The position numbers and the translations under genes are program-made. A stretch of DNA of 10,800 nucleotides, from positions 1 to 10,800 of the forward strand of contig QIEB01000228.1 in assembly GCA_003229495.1 (NCBI GenBank), read 5' to 3'. Source of the stretch: Flammeovirgaceae bacterium (GTDB lineage: Bacteria > Bacteroidota > Bacteroidia > Cytophagales > Cyclobacteriaceae). Positions 1 through 6,558 of this stretch are shown piece after piece; within the stretch, counting starts at the first letter, position 1, and each line of letters begins with the position of its first letter. The notes beneath the pieces were generated by a model. The model saw only the letters and a program-made list of their open reading frames with translations, was not told where the DNA came from and made no database searches.

Positions 1-194
1 GCTAGTTCTGAAACAGTTGGAAAATTTTCACAAAAGGCCAAATAATATGGTAAACCCTGGACTACCCGGGTCTGCTGTAAAATGACCTCTGAAAGCCAAA
101 TCTTATAAGGATCCCTGGTTTTGCGCCATGGAAGGTCTCTTTTATTCTCCTGATACCACAATAAAAGAGATGAAGCAAATGAGGGGCTTTCCAA
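1..194 (-). CDS. mutY: A/G-specific adenine glycosylase MutY, N-terminal part (runs off the window edge)
   Basis: MutY removes adenine mispaired with 8-oxoguanine in base excision repair. Reading the minus strand from a TTG at 194-192 gives 64 uninterrupted codons to the window edge. The translation contains WYQENKRDLPWRKT (residues 13-26), DPYKIWLSE (28-36), VILQQTRV (37-44) and FPTVSEL (58-64), the signature start of the MutY family. Glu36 in LSEVILQQT corresponds to the catalytic Glu37 of E. coli MutY. The HhH motif, catalytic Asp and iron-sulfur cysteines lie beyond the edge. TTG is chosen because an in-frame stop (TAG) lies two codons upstream and because the resulting 12 residues before WY match the usual family spacing. 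The gene diverges from the HU gene, sharing a 150 bp spacer; I recall this pairing as common in Bacteroidota. Identity is close to certain, the exact start less so. Confidence 0.93.
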   Translation of the reverse strand, partial: MESPSFASSLLLWYQENKRDLPWRKTRDPYKIWLSEVILQQTRVVQGLPYYLAFCENFPTVSEL

Positions 195-344
195 GATACT
201 CTAAGCTATTAAGTTATAACTGATAGATTTACAATATTTTAACTTATTTGCTTTTATAATTAGGCGGGACAAATTACCTTTGTCATCCCAAAATTAATTG
301 GTTATTAATATTTTAACGAATTTTTATCATTTAAATCTAAAGTA
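195..344. promoter_or_regulatory. Divergent intergenic region between mutY and the HU gene
   Basis: This 150 bp AT-rich spacer separates the two divergent starts and must carry promoters for both. I see a good -7 box facing the HU gene (listed separately) but no CAAAnnTA, the minus-strand equivalent, facing mutY. There is no Shine-Dalgarno-like sequence in front of either start, as expected for Bacteroidota. Confidence 0.55.
275..282 (+). promoter_or_regulatory. Candidate Bacteroidota -7 box for the HU operon
   Basis: TACCTTTG matches the Bacteroidota -7 consensus TAnnTTTG exactly. It predicts a transcription start near 286-288 and a leader of about 57 nt before the GTG at 345. The nearest TTTG that could act as a -33 box (247-250) is 24 bp upstream, somewhat wider than the usual gap of about 19-21 bp, so only the -7 element is convincing. 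Confidence 0.45.
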
Positions 345-647
345 GTGACTAAAGCAGATGTAATAGCCGAAATAGCTGAAAAAACAGGAATAGACAAGGC
401 CGATGTAACCACCGCTATTGAAGCCTTTTTTAGTGTTGTCAAGAACTCTATGTCTAATGGAGAGAATATATATGTTAGGGGATTTGGAAGTTTCGTAAAT
501 AAAAAACGAGCCCGTAAAATCGCTCGAAATATATCTAGGAATACTGCCATTATTATCGACGAACATTATATCCCAAGTTTCAAACCTTCTAAGGTATTTG
601 TTGAAAAGATTAAAAGCAGCGACAAGGTCAGGGCCTTGAACGGATAA
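345..647 (+). CDS. HU-family nucleoid DNA-binding protein
   Basis: A 100-residue histone-like protein of the HU/IHF family, which dimerises, bends DNA and compacts the nucleoid. The fold is readable in order: the helical dimerisation half MTKADVIAEIAEKTGI, then IDKADVTTAIEAFFSVVKNSM, then the beta-arm segment starting at IYVRGFGSF, corresponding to the family's conserved G-F-G-x-F turn. The arm residues RKIARNISRNTAIIID and the closing strand IPSFKPSKVF follow. The usual arm-tip proline and RNP-type pattern are modified to RNISRNTAI, which I recall as typical of Bacteroidota HU paralogues. The start is GTG, immediately giving the conserved TKADV beginning. It is probably the first gene of a plus-strand group; the next gene starts 26 bp after its stop. 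Family assignment is secure; which paralogue it is cannot be told. Confidence 0.93.
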   Translation: MTKADVIAEIAEKTGIDKADVTTAIEAFFSVVKNSMSNGENIYVRGFGSFVNKKRARKIARNISRNTAIIIDEHYIPSFKPSKVFVEKIKSSDKVRALNG

Positions 648-673
648 TGGATATTAGACTGTAGTATTCGGAT

Positions 674-1492
674 ATGTGGTTCTCCAAATTGATTGTTACG
701 GGGATAGCACTGGTACTGATTGTAGTACTGTACATGCTGCCTAAAGTAGTTGTGGATAACCAGCAGCAAGAAAACGAGGAGGCAATTGGTGACTCTTTCA
801 ACCCTCAAGTATCGGAACAACACCAGCGGCAACTGTCTGAAGGTGAGCAGGCTCAAATTGACCGCCTAAAAGATGGGTTTAACACTAACTTTCTTCCAGA
901 AAAAAGTGCTATCTTTGCAGATTCATTAGCAGCAATATTTGCCAGTTTGAATTATCTGGACAGTGCTGCATATTATTATGGTCAGGCAGCGGATATTGAG
1001 CCTGATGTGGGGCGATGGCTAAAAGCCGGTGATAGTTATTTTGAGGCTTATAGCTATGCTGTGGAGGTACAGAAACAGCACCAACTTGGAGAAAAGGCCC
1101 GCCAGTATTTTAATCTGGCATTGAAGCAAGATCAGGGCCTGTTCGATATCAAGGCCAAAGTAGCGTTGACTTTTCTACCGGAACAACCGATGCAAGCAGT
1201 CATTCTGTTAAAGGAAGTGGTTGAAAGTGATCCGGAGAACCGGCTGGGGTTGTACAATTTAGGGTTACTTTCTATTCAATCACAGCAGTTTGACAAAGCA
1301 ATTGAGCGTTTTGAGAAACTTACACTGAGCCATCCCGATCATCTTGAAGGGCAATTTTATTTAGGCGTGAGTTATTTCGAAGCTGGGGAAAAGATCAAGG
1401 CACGGGATCAATTTGAGTTGGTTAAAACCATGGATCAGGATCCTGAAGTACTGGCCACAGTTGATGAGTATTTAGAGAAATTAAAATTATAA
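674..1492 (+). CDS. Membrane-anchored tetratricopeptide repeat protein
   Basis: A 272-residue protein of unknown specific function. Residues 6-24 form one hydrophobic segment (IVTGIALVLIVVLYMLP region) that should act as an N-terminal membrane anchor, followed by an acidic and glutamine-rich linker to about residue 65. The rest is alpha-helical repeat: a degenerate repeat around 84-110 (FASLNYLDSAAYYYGQA) and two clear TPR units at about 191-224 (LGLYNLGLLSIQSQQ, FDKAIERFEKL) and 225-258 (LEGQFYLGVSYFEAGEKIKA). TPRs mediate protein-protein contacts. The gene sits 26 bp behind the HU gene and ahead of rng. I recall a TPR protein in this slot in other Cytophagales genomes, which would argue for a conserved but undefined role. 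No lipobox or enzymatic motif is visible. Confidence 0.85.
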   Translation: MWFSKLIVTGIALVLIVVLYMLPKVVVDNQQQENEEAIGDSFNPQVSEQHQRQLSEGEQAQIDRLKDGFNTNFLPEKSAIFADSLAAIFASLNYLDSAAYYYGQAADIEPDVGRWLKAGDSYFEAYSYAVEVQKQHQLGEKARQYFNLALKQDQGLFDIKAKVALTFLPEQPMQAVILLKEVVESDPENRLGLYNLGLLSIQSQQFDKAIERFEKLTLSHPDHLEGQFYLGVSYFEAGEKIKARDQFELVKTMDQDPEVLATVDEYLEKLKL

Positions 1493-1501
1493 ATGTAAAT
1501 C

Positions 1502-1520
1502 CCTCCATCATCTTTGGAGG
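1502..1520 (+). promoter_or_regulatory. Hairpin with sequestered GGAGG in the leader of the small ribosomal-type gene
   Basis: CCTCCA (1502-1507) pairs perfectly with TGGAGG (1515-1520) across a 7-nt loop. The 3' arm carries a full Shine-Dalgarno core, unusual in Bacteroidota, and the 5' arm is identical to the anti-Shine-Dalgarno core. The GGAGG ends 16 nt before the ATG at 1537, further than normal spacing. An A-rich rather than T-rich tract follows, so it does not look like an intrinsic terminator for plus-strand transcription. A regulatory role is inference. Confidence 0.4.
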
Positions 1521-1536
1521 CTAAAAAAAACAAATT

Positions 1537-1626
1537 ATGCCTTGCGGTAAAAAAAGAAAACGACATAAGATCGCTACCCACAAGAGGAAAAAGCGATTAA
1601 GAAAGAATCGACACAAGAAGAAATAG
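1537..1626 (+). CDS. 29-residue basic ribosomal-type protein, AURKAIP1/COX24 (mS38/bS22-like) family
   Basis: A tiny gene encoding MPCGKKRKRHKIATHKRK followed by KRLRKNRHKKK; 18 of the 29 residues are Lys, Arg or His in a pattern of basic clusters. This matches what I recall of a short protein conserved across Bacteroidota, beginning MPSGKKRKRHK and ending in NRHKKK, annotated as AURKAIP1/COX24 domain-containing (PF08213), the domain shared with mitochondrial ribosomal protein mS38 and mycobacterial bS22. By analogy it would sit on the small ribosomal subunit bound to rRNA. It starts with ATG, lies 44 bp behind the TPR gene and 62 bp before rng, and is preceded by a hairpin carrying GGAGG. 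Existence as a gene is well supported by composition and its recognisable sequence; the ribosomal location is inferred from homologues. It is not the THX protein, which has a different pattern. Confidence 0.85.
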   Translation: MPCGKKRKRHKIATHKRKKRLRKNRHKKK

Positions 1627-1688
1627 TGACTTAGTCATTCATTTCTAAAACCATCGCATCTGTTAATAATATTTAAAATACAAAAGTC

Positions 1689-3251
1689 TTGAGTAACGAA
1701 CTTGTTATTAATTCTACTCAAAACGGATGTCGAATAGCCCTTTTAAAAGATAAAAACGTTGTTGAATTCCATTTTGATGAAAGCGGTAACCAATTTACCG
1801 TTGGGGACGTCTACCTGGGAACAGTAAAAAAGGTAGTTCCTGGTTTAAATGCTGCTTTTATTGACATTGGATACGAAAAGGACGCTTTTTTACATTATCT
1901 GGACTTAGGTCCTAAGGTTAGTTCGCTAAACAAATACTCTAAGCTTGTACAAAAGAACAAAAACGCATCCAGCAAACTCAACCGGTTCAATATATTACCG
2001 GATATAAATAAGCTGGGAAAGATTGCGCAGGTTCTCACCAAGAATCAGCAAATTCTGGTACAAGTTGTTAAGGAACCTATCTCTACCAAAGGGCCTCGAT
2101 TATCCAGTGAGTTGTCTATCGCAGGAAGATACCTGATACTGGTGCCTTTTTCAAACACCGTTAGTATCAGTAAGAAAATTTCCGATTCCGGGGAACGTAA
2201 CCGGCTTGACAGACTATTGTCTTCAATCAAACCGGAGAATTTTGGAATAATCATCCGTACGGTAGCCGCCGGAAAAGAGGTGGCAGCCCTTGACAGGGAC
2301 CTGCGGAATCTGATGAAGAGTTGGAAAGATGGTATACAAAAGTTAAAAACCGCCAACCCTCGAGCGAAGATAATCGGAGAGATGAACCGGGCTTCTTCGA
2401 TACTCAGGGACGTGTTAAACGAATCTTTTGATTCCATTGTCACCGATGATCCCAAAATGTATGGTGAAGTCAAACAATTTATTGACAAAATCGCACCTGA
2501 GAAATCAAAAATTGTAAAACAATACCGCGGTAAGACCAAATTGTTTGAGAGTTATGGCATTGAAAAACAGTTAAAGTCATTATTTGGTCAGACGGTAAGC
2601 GTAGCCGGCGGTGGTTATTTAGTAATTGAGCATACTGAGGCGTTGCATGTGATCGACGTAAACAGTGGTAATAAGTCCAACGCTGAAACAGACCAGGAGA
2701 CTACCGCACTTACGGTCAACCTTAATGCCGCTAAGGAAATCGCCAGGCAATTGAGACTACGAGATATGGGTGGAATCATAGTGATTGATTTCATCGATAT
2801 GAAAAAAACTGAAAACAAGAAGCTGCTTTTCAGGAAGATCAAGGATTACATGAAGGATGATCGTTCTAAGTTCACCATCTTGCCATTGACGAAATTTGGC
2901 CTTATGCAAATCACCCGGCAAAGGGTTCGCCCTGAGCTGAATATTACTACCATAGAAACATGTCCTACCTGTAATGGTAGCGGAAAGATCAGTGCATCAA
3001 TACTGGTTTCTGATCTGGTGGAGGAAAATCTGGAACATTTGTTACTTAAGCAAAATGAAAAGAATGTGACTTTGTCTGTACATCCTTTTCTACATGCCTA
3101 TTTCACCAAGGGCATAATAAACCAACGGATGAAATGGTTCTTCAAGTACAACCAATGGATTGGTGTCGAGCAGGATTCCTCTCTGGCGATTCAGATTTTT
3201 AAACAAAGAAGGGGAGATGATCCAGACAGACTCAAAATCCTGACCTGCTGA
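1689..3251 (+). CDS. rng: Ribonuclease G (RNase E/G family endoribonuclease)
   Basis: A 520-residue single-strand-specific endoribonuclease that, in the family, matures 16S rRNA 5' ends and takes part in mRNA decay in the cytoplasm. Domain order is typical: an S1 RNA-binding domain starting VGDVYLGTVKKVVPGLNAAF near residues 38-57, the RNase H-like and 5'-sensor region in the middle, then the catalytic DNase I-like region. The metal-binding aspartates are Asp323 in HVIDVNSG and Asp367 in IVIDFIDM, matching Asp303 and Asp346 of E. coli RNase E in context and spacing. The zinc-link is CPTC at 425-428, followed by NGSG. There is no long RNase E-type C-terminal scaffold, so RNase G fits better. 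The length is slightly above the roughly 490 residues of E. coli RNase G, with extra residues around 80-100 within or after the S1 domain. The start is TTG, giving the family-like SNELVIN beginning; no ribosome binding site is visible. Confidence 0.95.
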   Translation: MSNELVINSTQNGCRIALLKDKNVVEFHFDESGNQFTVGDVYLGTVKKVVPGLNAAFIDIGYEKDAFLHYLDLGPKVSSLNKYSKLVQKNKNASSKLNRFNILPDINKLGKIAQVLTKNQQILVQVVKEPISTKGPRLSSELSIAGRYLILVPFSNTVSISKKISDSGERNRLDRLLSSIKPENFGIIIRTVAAGKEVAALDRDLRNLMKSWKDGIQKLKTANPRAKIIGEMNRASSILRDVLNESFDSIVTDDPKMYGEVKQFIDKIAPEKSKIVKQYRGKTKLFESYGIEKQLKSLFGQTVSVAGGGYLVIEHTEALHVIDVNSGNKSNAETDQETTALTVNLNAAKEIARQLRLRDMGGIIVIDFIDMKKTENKKLLFRKIKDYMKDDRSKFTILPLTKFGLMQITRQRVRPELNITTIETCPTCNGSGKISASILVSDLVEENLEHLLLKQNEKNVTLSVHPFLHAYFTKGIINQRMKWFFKYNQWIGVEQDSSLAIQIFKQRRGDDPDRLKILTC

Positions 3252-3256
3252 AATAC

Positions 3257-4339
3257 TTGGTATGGCATTTTTTTAAGTGTGAGCATGAATTCATGAGTTG
3301 CAACTGTGATACAACCAATAAATTTCTTTGCCCTTGGACACTGCTGATTGCTAATCAATGGTTAATCATAGTGGTGCTCCTTGTTGCCGGCGCTTGTAAT
3401 TCAAGTAACAGCAAATTGCCGGATTTAGATGATCTGCAAATTTCTGTAACAGTAGAACGGTGGGACCAGGACCTGTTTAGACTTGAGGGAAAGGAACAAG
3501 TTGCAGGGTTTCTCAAGGAGCATTTATTATATAGTGAACAGTTTTTTCACATTGACCAATATCCGCATGACAGTATTGCGGTAAACTATCTCCATGCATT
3601 TCTAAATAATCCCGGTAGTTCGATTTTGAAAGAAGAGATAAGCAGGGTATTTGGTGATCTAGGGAATTTACAGGATGAATTGGAAGAGGCCTTTAGGTAT
3701 CTTCGGTACTACTATCCCAATGCAAAAATCCCGCAGGTTTACACCGCGGTAACTGGTTTTGCGGGCAATGACCTGTTGGTTTCTGATAGTGCCGTTATCA
3801 TTGGATTGGATTACTACCTGGGTAAAGATGCTACCTATCGTCCATTGGAGTTTCCTCAGTACATCCTTAAAAGATATCGTCCAGAATACATCGTCCCATC
3901 AACCATTTTATTATTATCCACGGGTCTAAATAAAACCCAATTAGAGGATAATTCCATGCTTGCCGAGATGATCTACTACGGGAAAGCCTACTATTTCTCT
4001 AAACAAATACTTCCAAATACCGCTGACAGTTTGTTGATTGGTTATAGCAGCGTAGACCTTAGTAATGTAGTGGAGCACCAGGAGGTGATTTGGGCCCATT
4101 TTATTGAAAAACAGTTGTTGTATGAGAACAACCATTTCATTAAAAAGAAATACATGGATGAGAGACCTAAAACACTTGAAATTGGCAATAACTGCCCTGG
4201 AAGAATTGGTGAATGGCTAGGTTGGGAGATCGTAAAAAAATATATGTCTGTTCATCAGATCACCCTCCCAGAGTTGATGGAGACTTCCGATGCCCAACAG
4301 GTGTTTATGCAGTCAAGGTATAAACCTCAGGCCCTCTAA
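3257..4339 (+). CDS. gldB: GldB-type gliding motility lipoprotein
   Basis: A 360-residue predicted lipoprotein resembling GldB, a cell-envelope protein required for gliding in Flavobacterium johnsoniae, whose biochemical role is unsettled. Family features include VERWDQDLF near the mature N-terminus, YYYPNAKIPQVYTAVTGF, IIGLDYYLGKD, and the terminal block GEWLGWEIVKKYM, DAQQVFMQSRYKP. The hydrophobic stretch WLIIVVLLVAGAC (35-47) ends in a lipobox-like AGAC, predicting lipidation at Cys47. From the ATG at 3257 the leader is long and contains four extra cysteines (8, 15, 17, 25); an ATG at 3293 (residue 13) gives a shorter leader and may be the true start. It follows rng by only 5 bp, so it is probably co-transcribed, and its last 35 bp overlap the end of the convergent glycosyltransferase gene. 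A gldC partner is not adjacent. Its presence suggests but does not prove gliding. Confidence 0.87.
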   Translation: MVWHFFKCEHEFMSCNCDTTNKFLCPWTLLIANQWLIIVVLLVAGACNSSNSKLPDLDDLQISVTVERWDQDLFRLEGKEQVAGFLKEHLLYSEQFFHIDQYPHDSIAVNYLHAFLNNPGSSILKEEISRVFGDLGNLQDELEEAFRYLRYYYPNAKIPQVYTAVTGFAGNDLLVSDSAVIIGLDYYLGKDATYRPLEFPQYILKRYRPEYIVPSTILLLSTGLNKTQLEDNSMLAEMIYYGKAYYFSKQILPNTADSLLIGYSSVDLSNVVEHQEVIWAHFIEKQLLYENNHFIKKKYMDERPKTLEIGNNCPGRIGEWLGWEIVKKYMSVHQITLPELMETSDAQQVFMQSRYKPQAL

Positions 4340-5510
4340 CCACCATTTGATGTTTGTTATTGAGACTTTTCAAAAGTTTCTGCACAGTTAGTTCACGGGA
4401 AAAAAAGGTTTCGGCGATTACTCTGGCTTTCCTTTGCGATCTCAATAAAATAGCCCGGTTCATCGCTATAGGGCCCAGTATTTCAGTTACAATTTCGGGT
4501 CTGCTTGGATCCACGTAGAACCCCAGTTGGTGGCGCTCGGTAATATTCTTTAACCAACCTTTAAAATTGACCAGCATAAGTTTGCCAGCAGCCAATCCGT
4601 CGAAATATTTATTGGGACTTCCGGTTGCCAATATTGGCACATCCGCATAGGACACGTAAACTGCATCGGTAACATTCAACACCTCTTTTAGTTCTTTCCT
4701 ATTACAATAAGGAAGGAAATCAAGGTTTTTTAAATTATAATGAGCAGCCAATTTTTTGATCCGTTCCAATTCTGATCCATGTGCAACTACCAGAAAGTGT
4801 AGGGTGTTGTTGGCATTTTGAGCATATTTGGCGGCATCCAAAAGATACTCCAGGTGATTGGCCCGCCCGGCTGCACCAAAATATGTAACTACCATTTTGT
4901 CATTCACCCCAAACATATTTTCCAGATGGCTGTCCTTAGGCTCCATCTGGAAAAACTGACAGTCCGACATATTAGGGATGACGCTTACCTGACAATTTGG
5001 TGCGGATATTAGAATGCTATCTTTAATTCCAGGAGATAGTGCTACTACCTGGTCAGCACCCACATAAATACTCTTTTCAAAACGTTTGATTCTCTCAATG
5101 ATCCAGGGGGAATTTACCACACCCATTTGAATGGGTGCTTCAGGCCAGAGATCACCTACCTCGAAGAAATATGGAATACCAAGATTTGCTTTTAATTTCC
5201 TTGCCACCCACCCTACGGACAATGGGGTGGAAATAGCATAGCACAGATTAACTCCACTAATACACAATGCTTTTTGGTAGGCCAGCCAGGCGAATTTTGT
5301 AAAAGCAATTATTCGCGCCAGAAACCCCAAACTATTATCATAATATACTGGAAGGTAATGTACTTTTAATCCCTGAACCTCTTTTTCCAATGAGCATTTT
5401 TGATTATGCGCAGTGATGTTGGATTTCAACCCATAGGCCAGATAATAGGAACGAAGTGGACCAGCGGATTCGGGGGTGTTGAAATACTGATGAACGATCA
5501 AGATCTTCAT
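4305..5510 (-). CDS. GT4-family glycosyltransferase, WbuB-like
   Basis: A 401-residue cytoplasmic or membrane-associated GT-B enzyme that would transfer a sugar from a nucleotide donor to a growing envelope polysaccharide. The N-domain begins MKILIVHQYFNTPESAGPLR and includes PYFFEVGDLWPEAPIQMGV (113-131), a hallmark of the WbuB-type GT4 subfamily, then VVALSPGIKDSI. The C-domain contains YFGAAGRANHLEYLLDA and the donor-binding motif GSPNKYFDGLAAGK (297-310), where this subfamily uses PNK-x-FD in place of the classical E-x7-E. Oddly, after LAYGLKS (residue 30) the text goes straight to NITAHNQK; relatives have about six or seven residues of the type GHxVTV there, forming a Rossmann strand. 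It stands alone, with no sugar-nucleotide genes nearby, and converges on gldB with a 35 bp overlap. The sugar and acceptor cannot be deduced. Confidence 0.9.
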   Translation of the reverse strand: MKILIVHQYFNTPESAGPLRSYYLAYGLKSNITAHNQKCSLEKEVQGLKVHYLPVYYDNSLGFLARIIAFTKFAWLAYQKALCISGVNLCYAISTPLSVGWVARKLKANLGIPYFFEVGDLWPEAPIQMGVVNSPWIIERIKRFEKSIYVGADQVVALSPGIKDSILISAPNCQVSVIPNMSDCQFFQMEPKDSHLENMFGVNDKMVVTYFGAAGRANHLEYLLDAAKYAQNANNTLHFLVVAHGSELERIKKLAAHYNLKNLDFLPYCNRKELKEVLNVTDAVYVSYADVPILATGSPNKYFDGLAAGKLMLVNFKGWLKNITERHQLGFYVDPSRPEIVTEILGPIAMNRAILLRSQRKARVIAETFFSRELTVQKLLKSLNNKHQMVVRGPEVYTLTA

Positions 5511-5597
5511 GACCTCGAATTACCTAAATGCCCGTAGATTTAACAAGGAAAATCCACCTTTATTCCTAAAAAAGAATTACCAGTATTTAGCCTGGGA

Positions 5598-5823
5598 TTA
5601 AGACAATATCGGGTTGTGCGAGTTTGAATATTCAAGGATAGCTTGAATAGTACGTTCCGAAGGAAACTTCCGGACCTGGTCCAGTTATGCCAGCTAACTG
5701 CACATATTGATCCAGCAGATCGGAGTGTAGACTCATGGCCTCCTCTAGCTCCTTATTCTCAGCAGAATTTGTTTCTCTGTACAGGTATCGTAATACATCA
5801 TTGGGGGTAAATGTTTTGGTCAT
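5598..5823 (-). CDS. Small sigma-factor partner protein, apparently interrupted by a +1 frameshift
   Basis: The uninterrupted reading frame runs from 5823 to a stop at 5632 and gives 63 residues: MTKTFTPNDVLRYLYRETNS, then AENKELEEAMSLHSDLLDQY, VQLAGI, and an atypical tail TGPGPEVSFGTYYSSYP. One base over, from about 5684 to the TAA at 5598-5600, the DNA encodes LDQVRKFPSERTIQAILEYS followed by NSHNPILS. That matches the usual C-terminus (PSxxTIxxILxYS) of a small soluble Bacteroidota protein of roughly 72 residues found beside this kind of sigma factor. Removing one A of the AA at 5685-5686 joins the parts into 74 residues. The N-terminal half resembles the start of short anti-sigma-type proteins (ENxxLExAL, DxLLxxY), so a role in controlling the sigma factor is plausible but inferred. 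Its ATG lies inside the end of the sigma gene (26 bp overlap), implying coupled translation. Confidence 0.78.
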
Positions 5824-6397
5824 AGGCGATGTTATATTTTTTCATTTTCTTCCTTAAGTTAATCAAAGCGTATCGCATTCGCCCTAAAGCCGTATTAATA
5901 CTCACCTGAGTGGTCTCCGCAATTTCCTGAAAACTCATTTCCATATAATGACGCATGACCAATACTTCTTTTTGTGCTGGGGGCAATTCCTGAATCAGCA
6001 TTTTTAGCTTTTCATGAGTGTCCCTAACAATCTGCTTTGATTCTATCGACTCTTCTGAAAATTCCATGGTATTAAATACACTACTACCATCTTCCATGAT
6101 GATAGTTGGATACCGCTTCGATCTCCTAAAATAATCAATAGCAAGATTATGTGCTATACGAAGTATCCAAGGAAGAAATTTCCCCTCTTCGTTATATTTT
6201 CCGGATTTAATGGTATTGATTACCTTAATAAAGGTCTCTTGCATTAAATCTTCTGCAACATAATTGTCTTTTACAATTAAATAAATGGTTGTGAAAACCC
6301 TGGACTTATGACGGTTTAACAATTCCGCAAAAGCCTCCTCGTTACCGGTTTTATAAAGTGATATCAATTTGCAATCACTTATTGAATTCTGCATCAT
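5798..6397 (-). CDS. ECF-type RNA polymerase sigma factor (sigma-70 family)
   Basis: A 199-residue two-domain sigma factor that directs RNA polymerase to a subset of promoters. Region 2 spans about residues 25-95: FAELLNRHKSRVFTTIYLIV, then DNYVAEDLMQETFIKV (44-59, the core-binding 2.2 helix) and LPWILRIAHNLAIDYFRRSKR (regions 2.3-2.4, contacting the -10 element). A low-complexity linker (100-125) leads to region 4: IQELPPAQKEVLVMRHYMEM, then SFQEIAETTQVSINTALGRM, with the helix-turn-helix that reads the -35 element. The length and the lack of regions 1 and 3 mark it as ECF. It starts with ATGATG, so 6397 or 6394 is possible. Its 3' end overlaps the small partner gene, and it diverges from uvrA across 338 bp, an arrangement I recall from other Bacteroidota. 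Which stimulus it answers cannot be seen. Confidence 0.95.
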   Translation of the reverse strand: MMQNSISDCKLISLYKTGNEEAFAELLNRHKSRVFTTIYLIVKDNYVAEDLMQETFIKVINTIKSGKYNEEGKFLPWILRIAHNLAIDYFRRSKRYPTIIMEDGSSVFNTMEFSEESIESKQIVRDTHEKLKMLIQELPPAQKEVLVMRHYMEMSFQEIAETTQVSINTALGRMRYALINLRKKMKKYNIAYDQNIYPQ

Positions 6398-6537
6398 TTC
6401 ATAACCTGTTTAGTAACGTAGAAGTTTATGCCATATTGTTCTCTTAAGTGGGTTTAGTTTGAAACTTAGATAAAAAATAATTCTAAATATAGAAAATTAG
6501 AAGCTAAACTTCAAAAGTTTTTACCTCATACAAGGTC

Positions 6538-6558
6538 CAGATAGCTACCTTCTATCTG
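6538..6558. repeat. Perfect 7 bp inverted repeat in the sigma/uvrA spacer
   Basis: CAGATAG (6538-6544) and CTATCTG (6552-6558) are exact reverse complements separated by 7 bp. The arms are 14 bp centre to centre, so it could be an operator for a dimeric regulator or a small transcript hairpin. It is not followed by a T-tract on the plus strand, so it is not a clear terminator. Function unknown. Confidence 0.4.

Noticed and set aside
247..250. TTTG as the -33 box of the HU promoter
   Set aside because: The 24 bp gap to the -7 box is wider than the usual 19-21 bp, and TTTG is common in AT-rich DNA.
305..856. Minus-strand frames opposite the HU and TPR genes
   Set aside because: Antisense shadows of genes with clear family identity.
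1627..1637. Palindrome TGACT-T-AGTCA just after the small ribosomal-type gene
   Set aside because: Only 5 bp arms with a 1 bp centre, no T-tract after it and no second copy; too short to call a terminator or operator.
2045..2539. A 164-residue minus-strand frame inside rng
   Set aside because: It is the antisense shadow of a strongly conserved coding region and shows no protein-like motif of its own.
5548..5575. Possible terminator hairpin between the sigma-partner gene and the glycosyltransferase gene (AGGAA and TTCCT arms near an A-run)
   Set aside because: The stem is only about 5 bp, and read on the minus strand the T-run precedes it instead of following.
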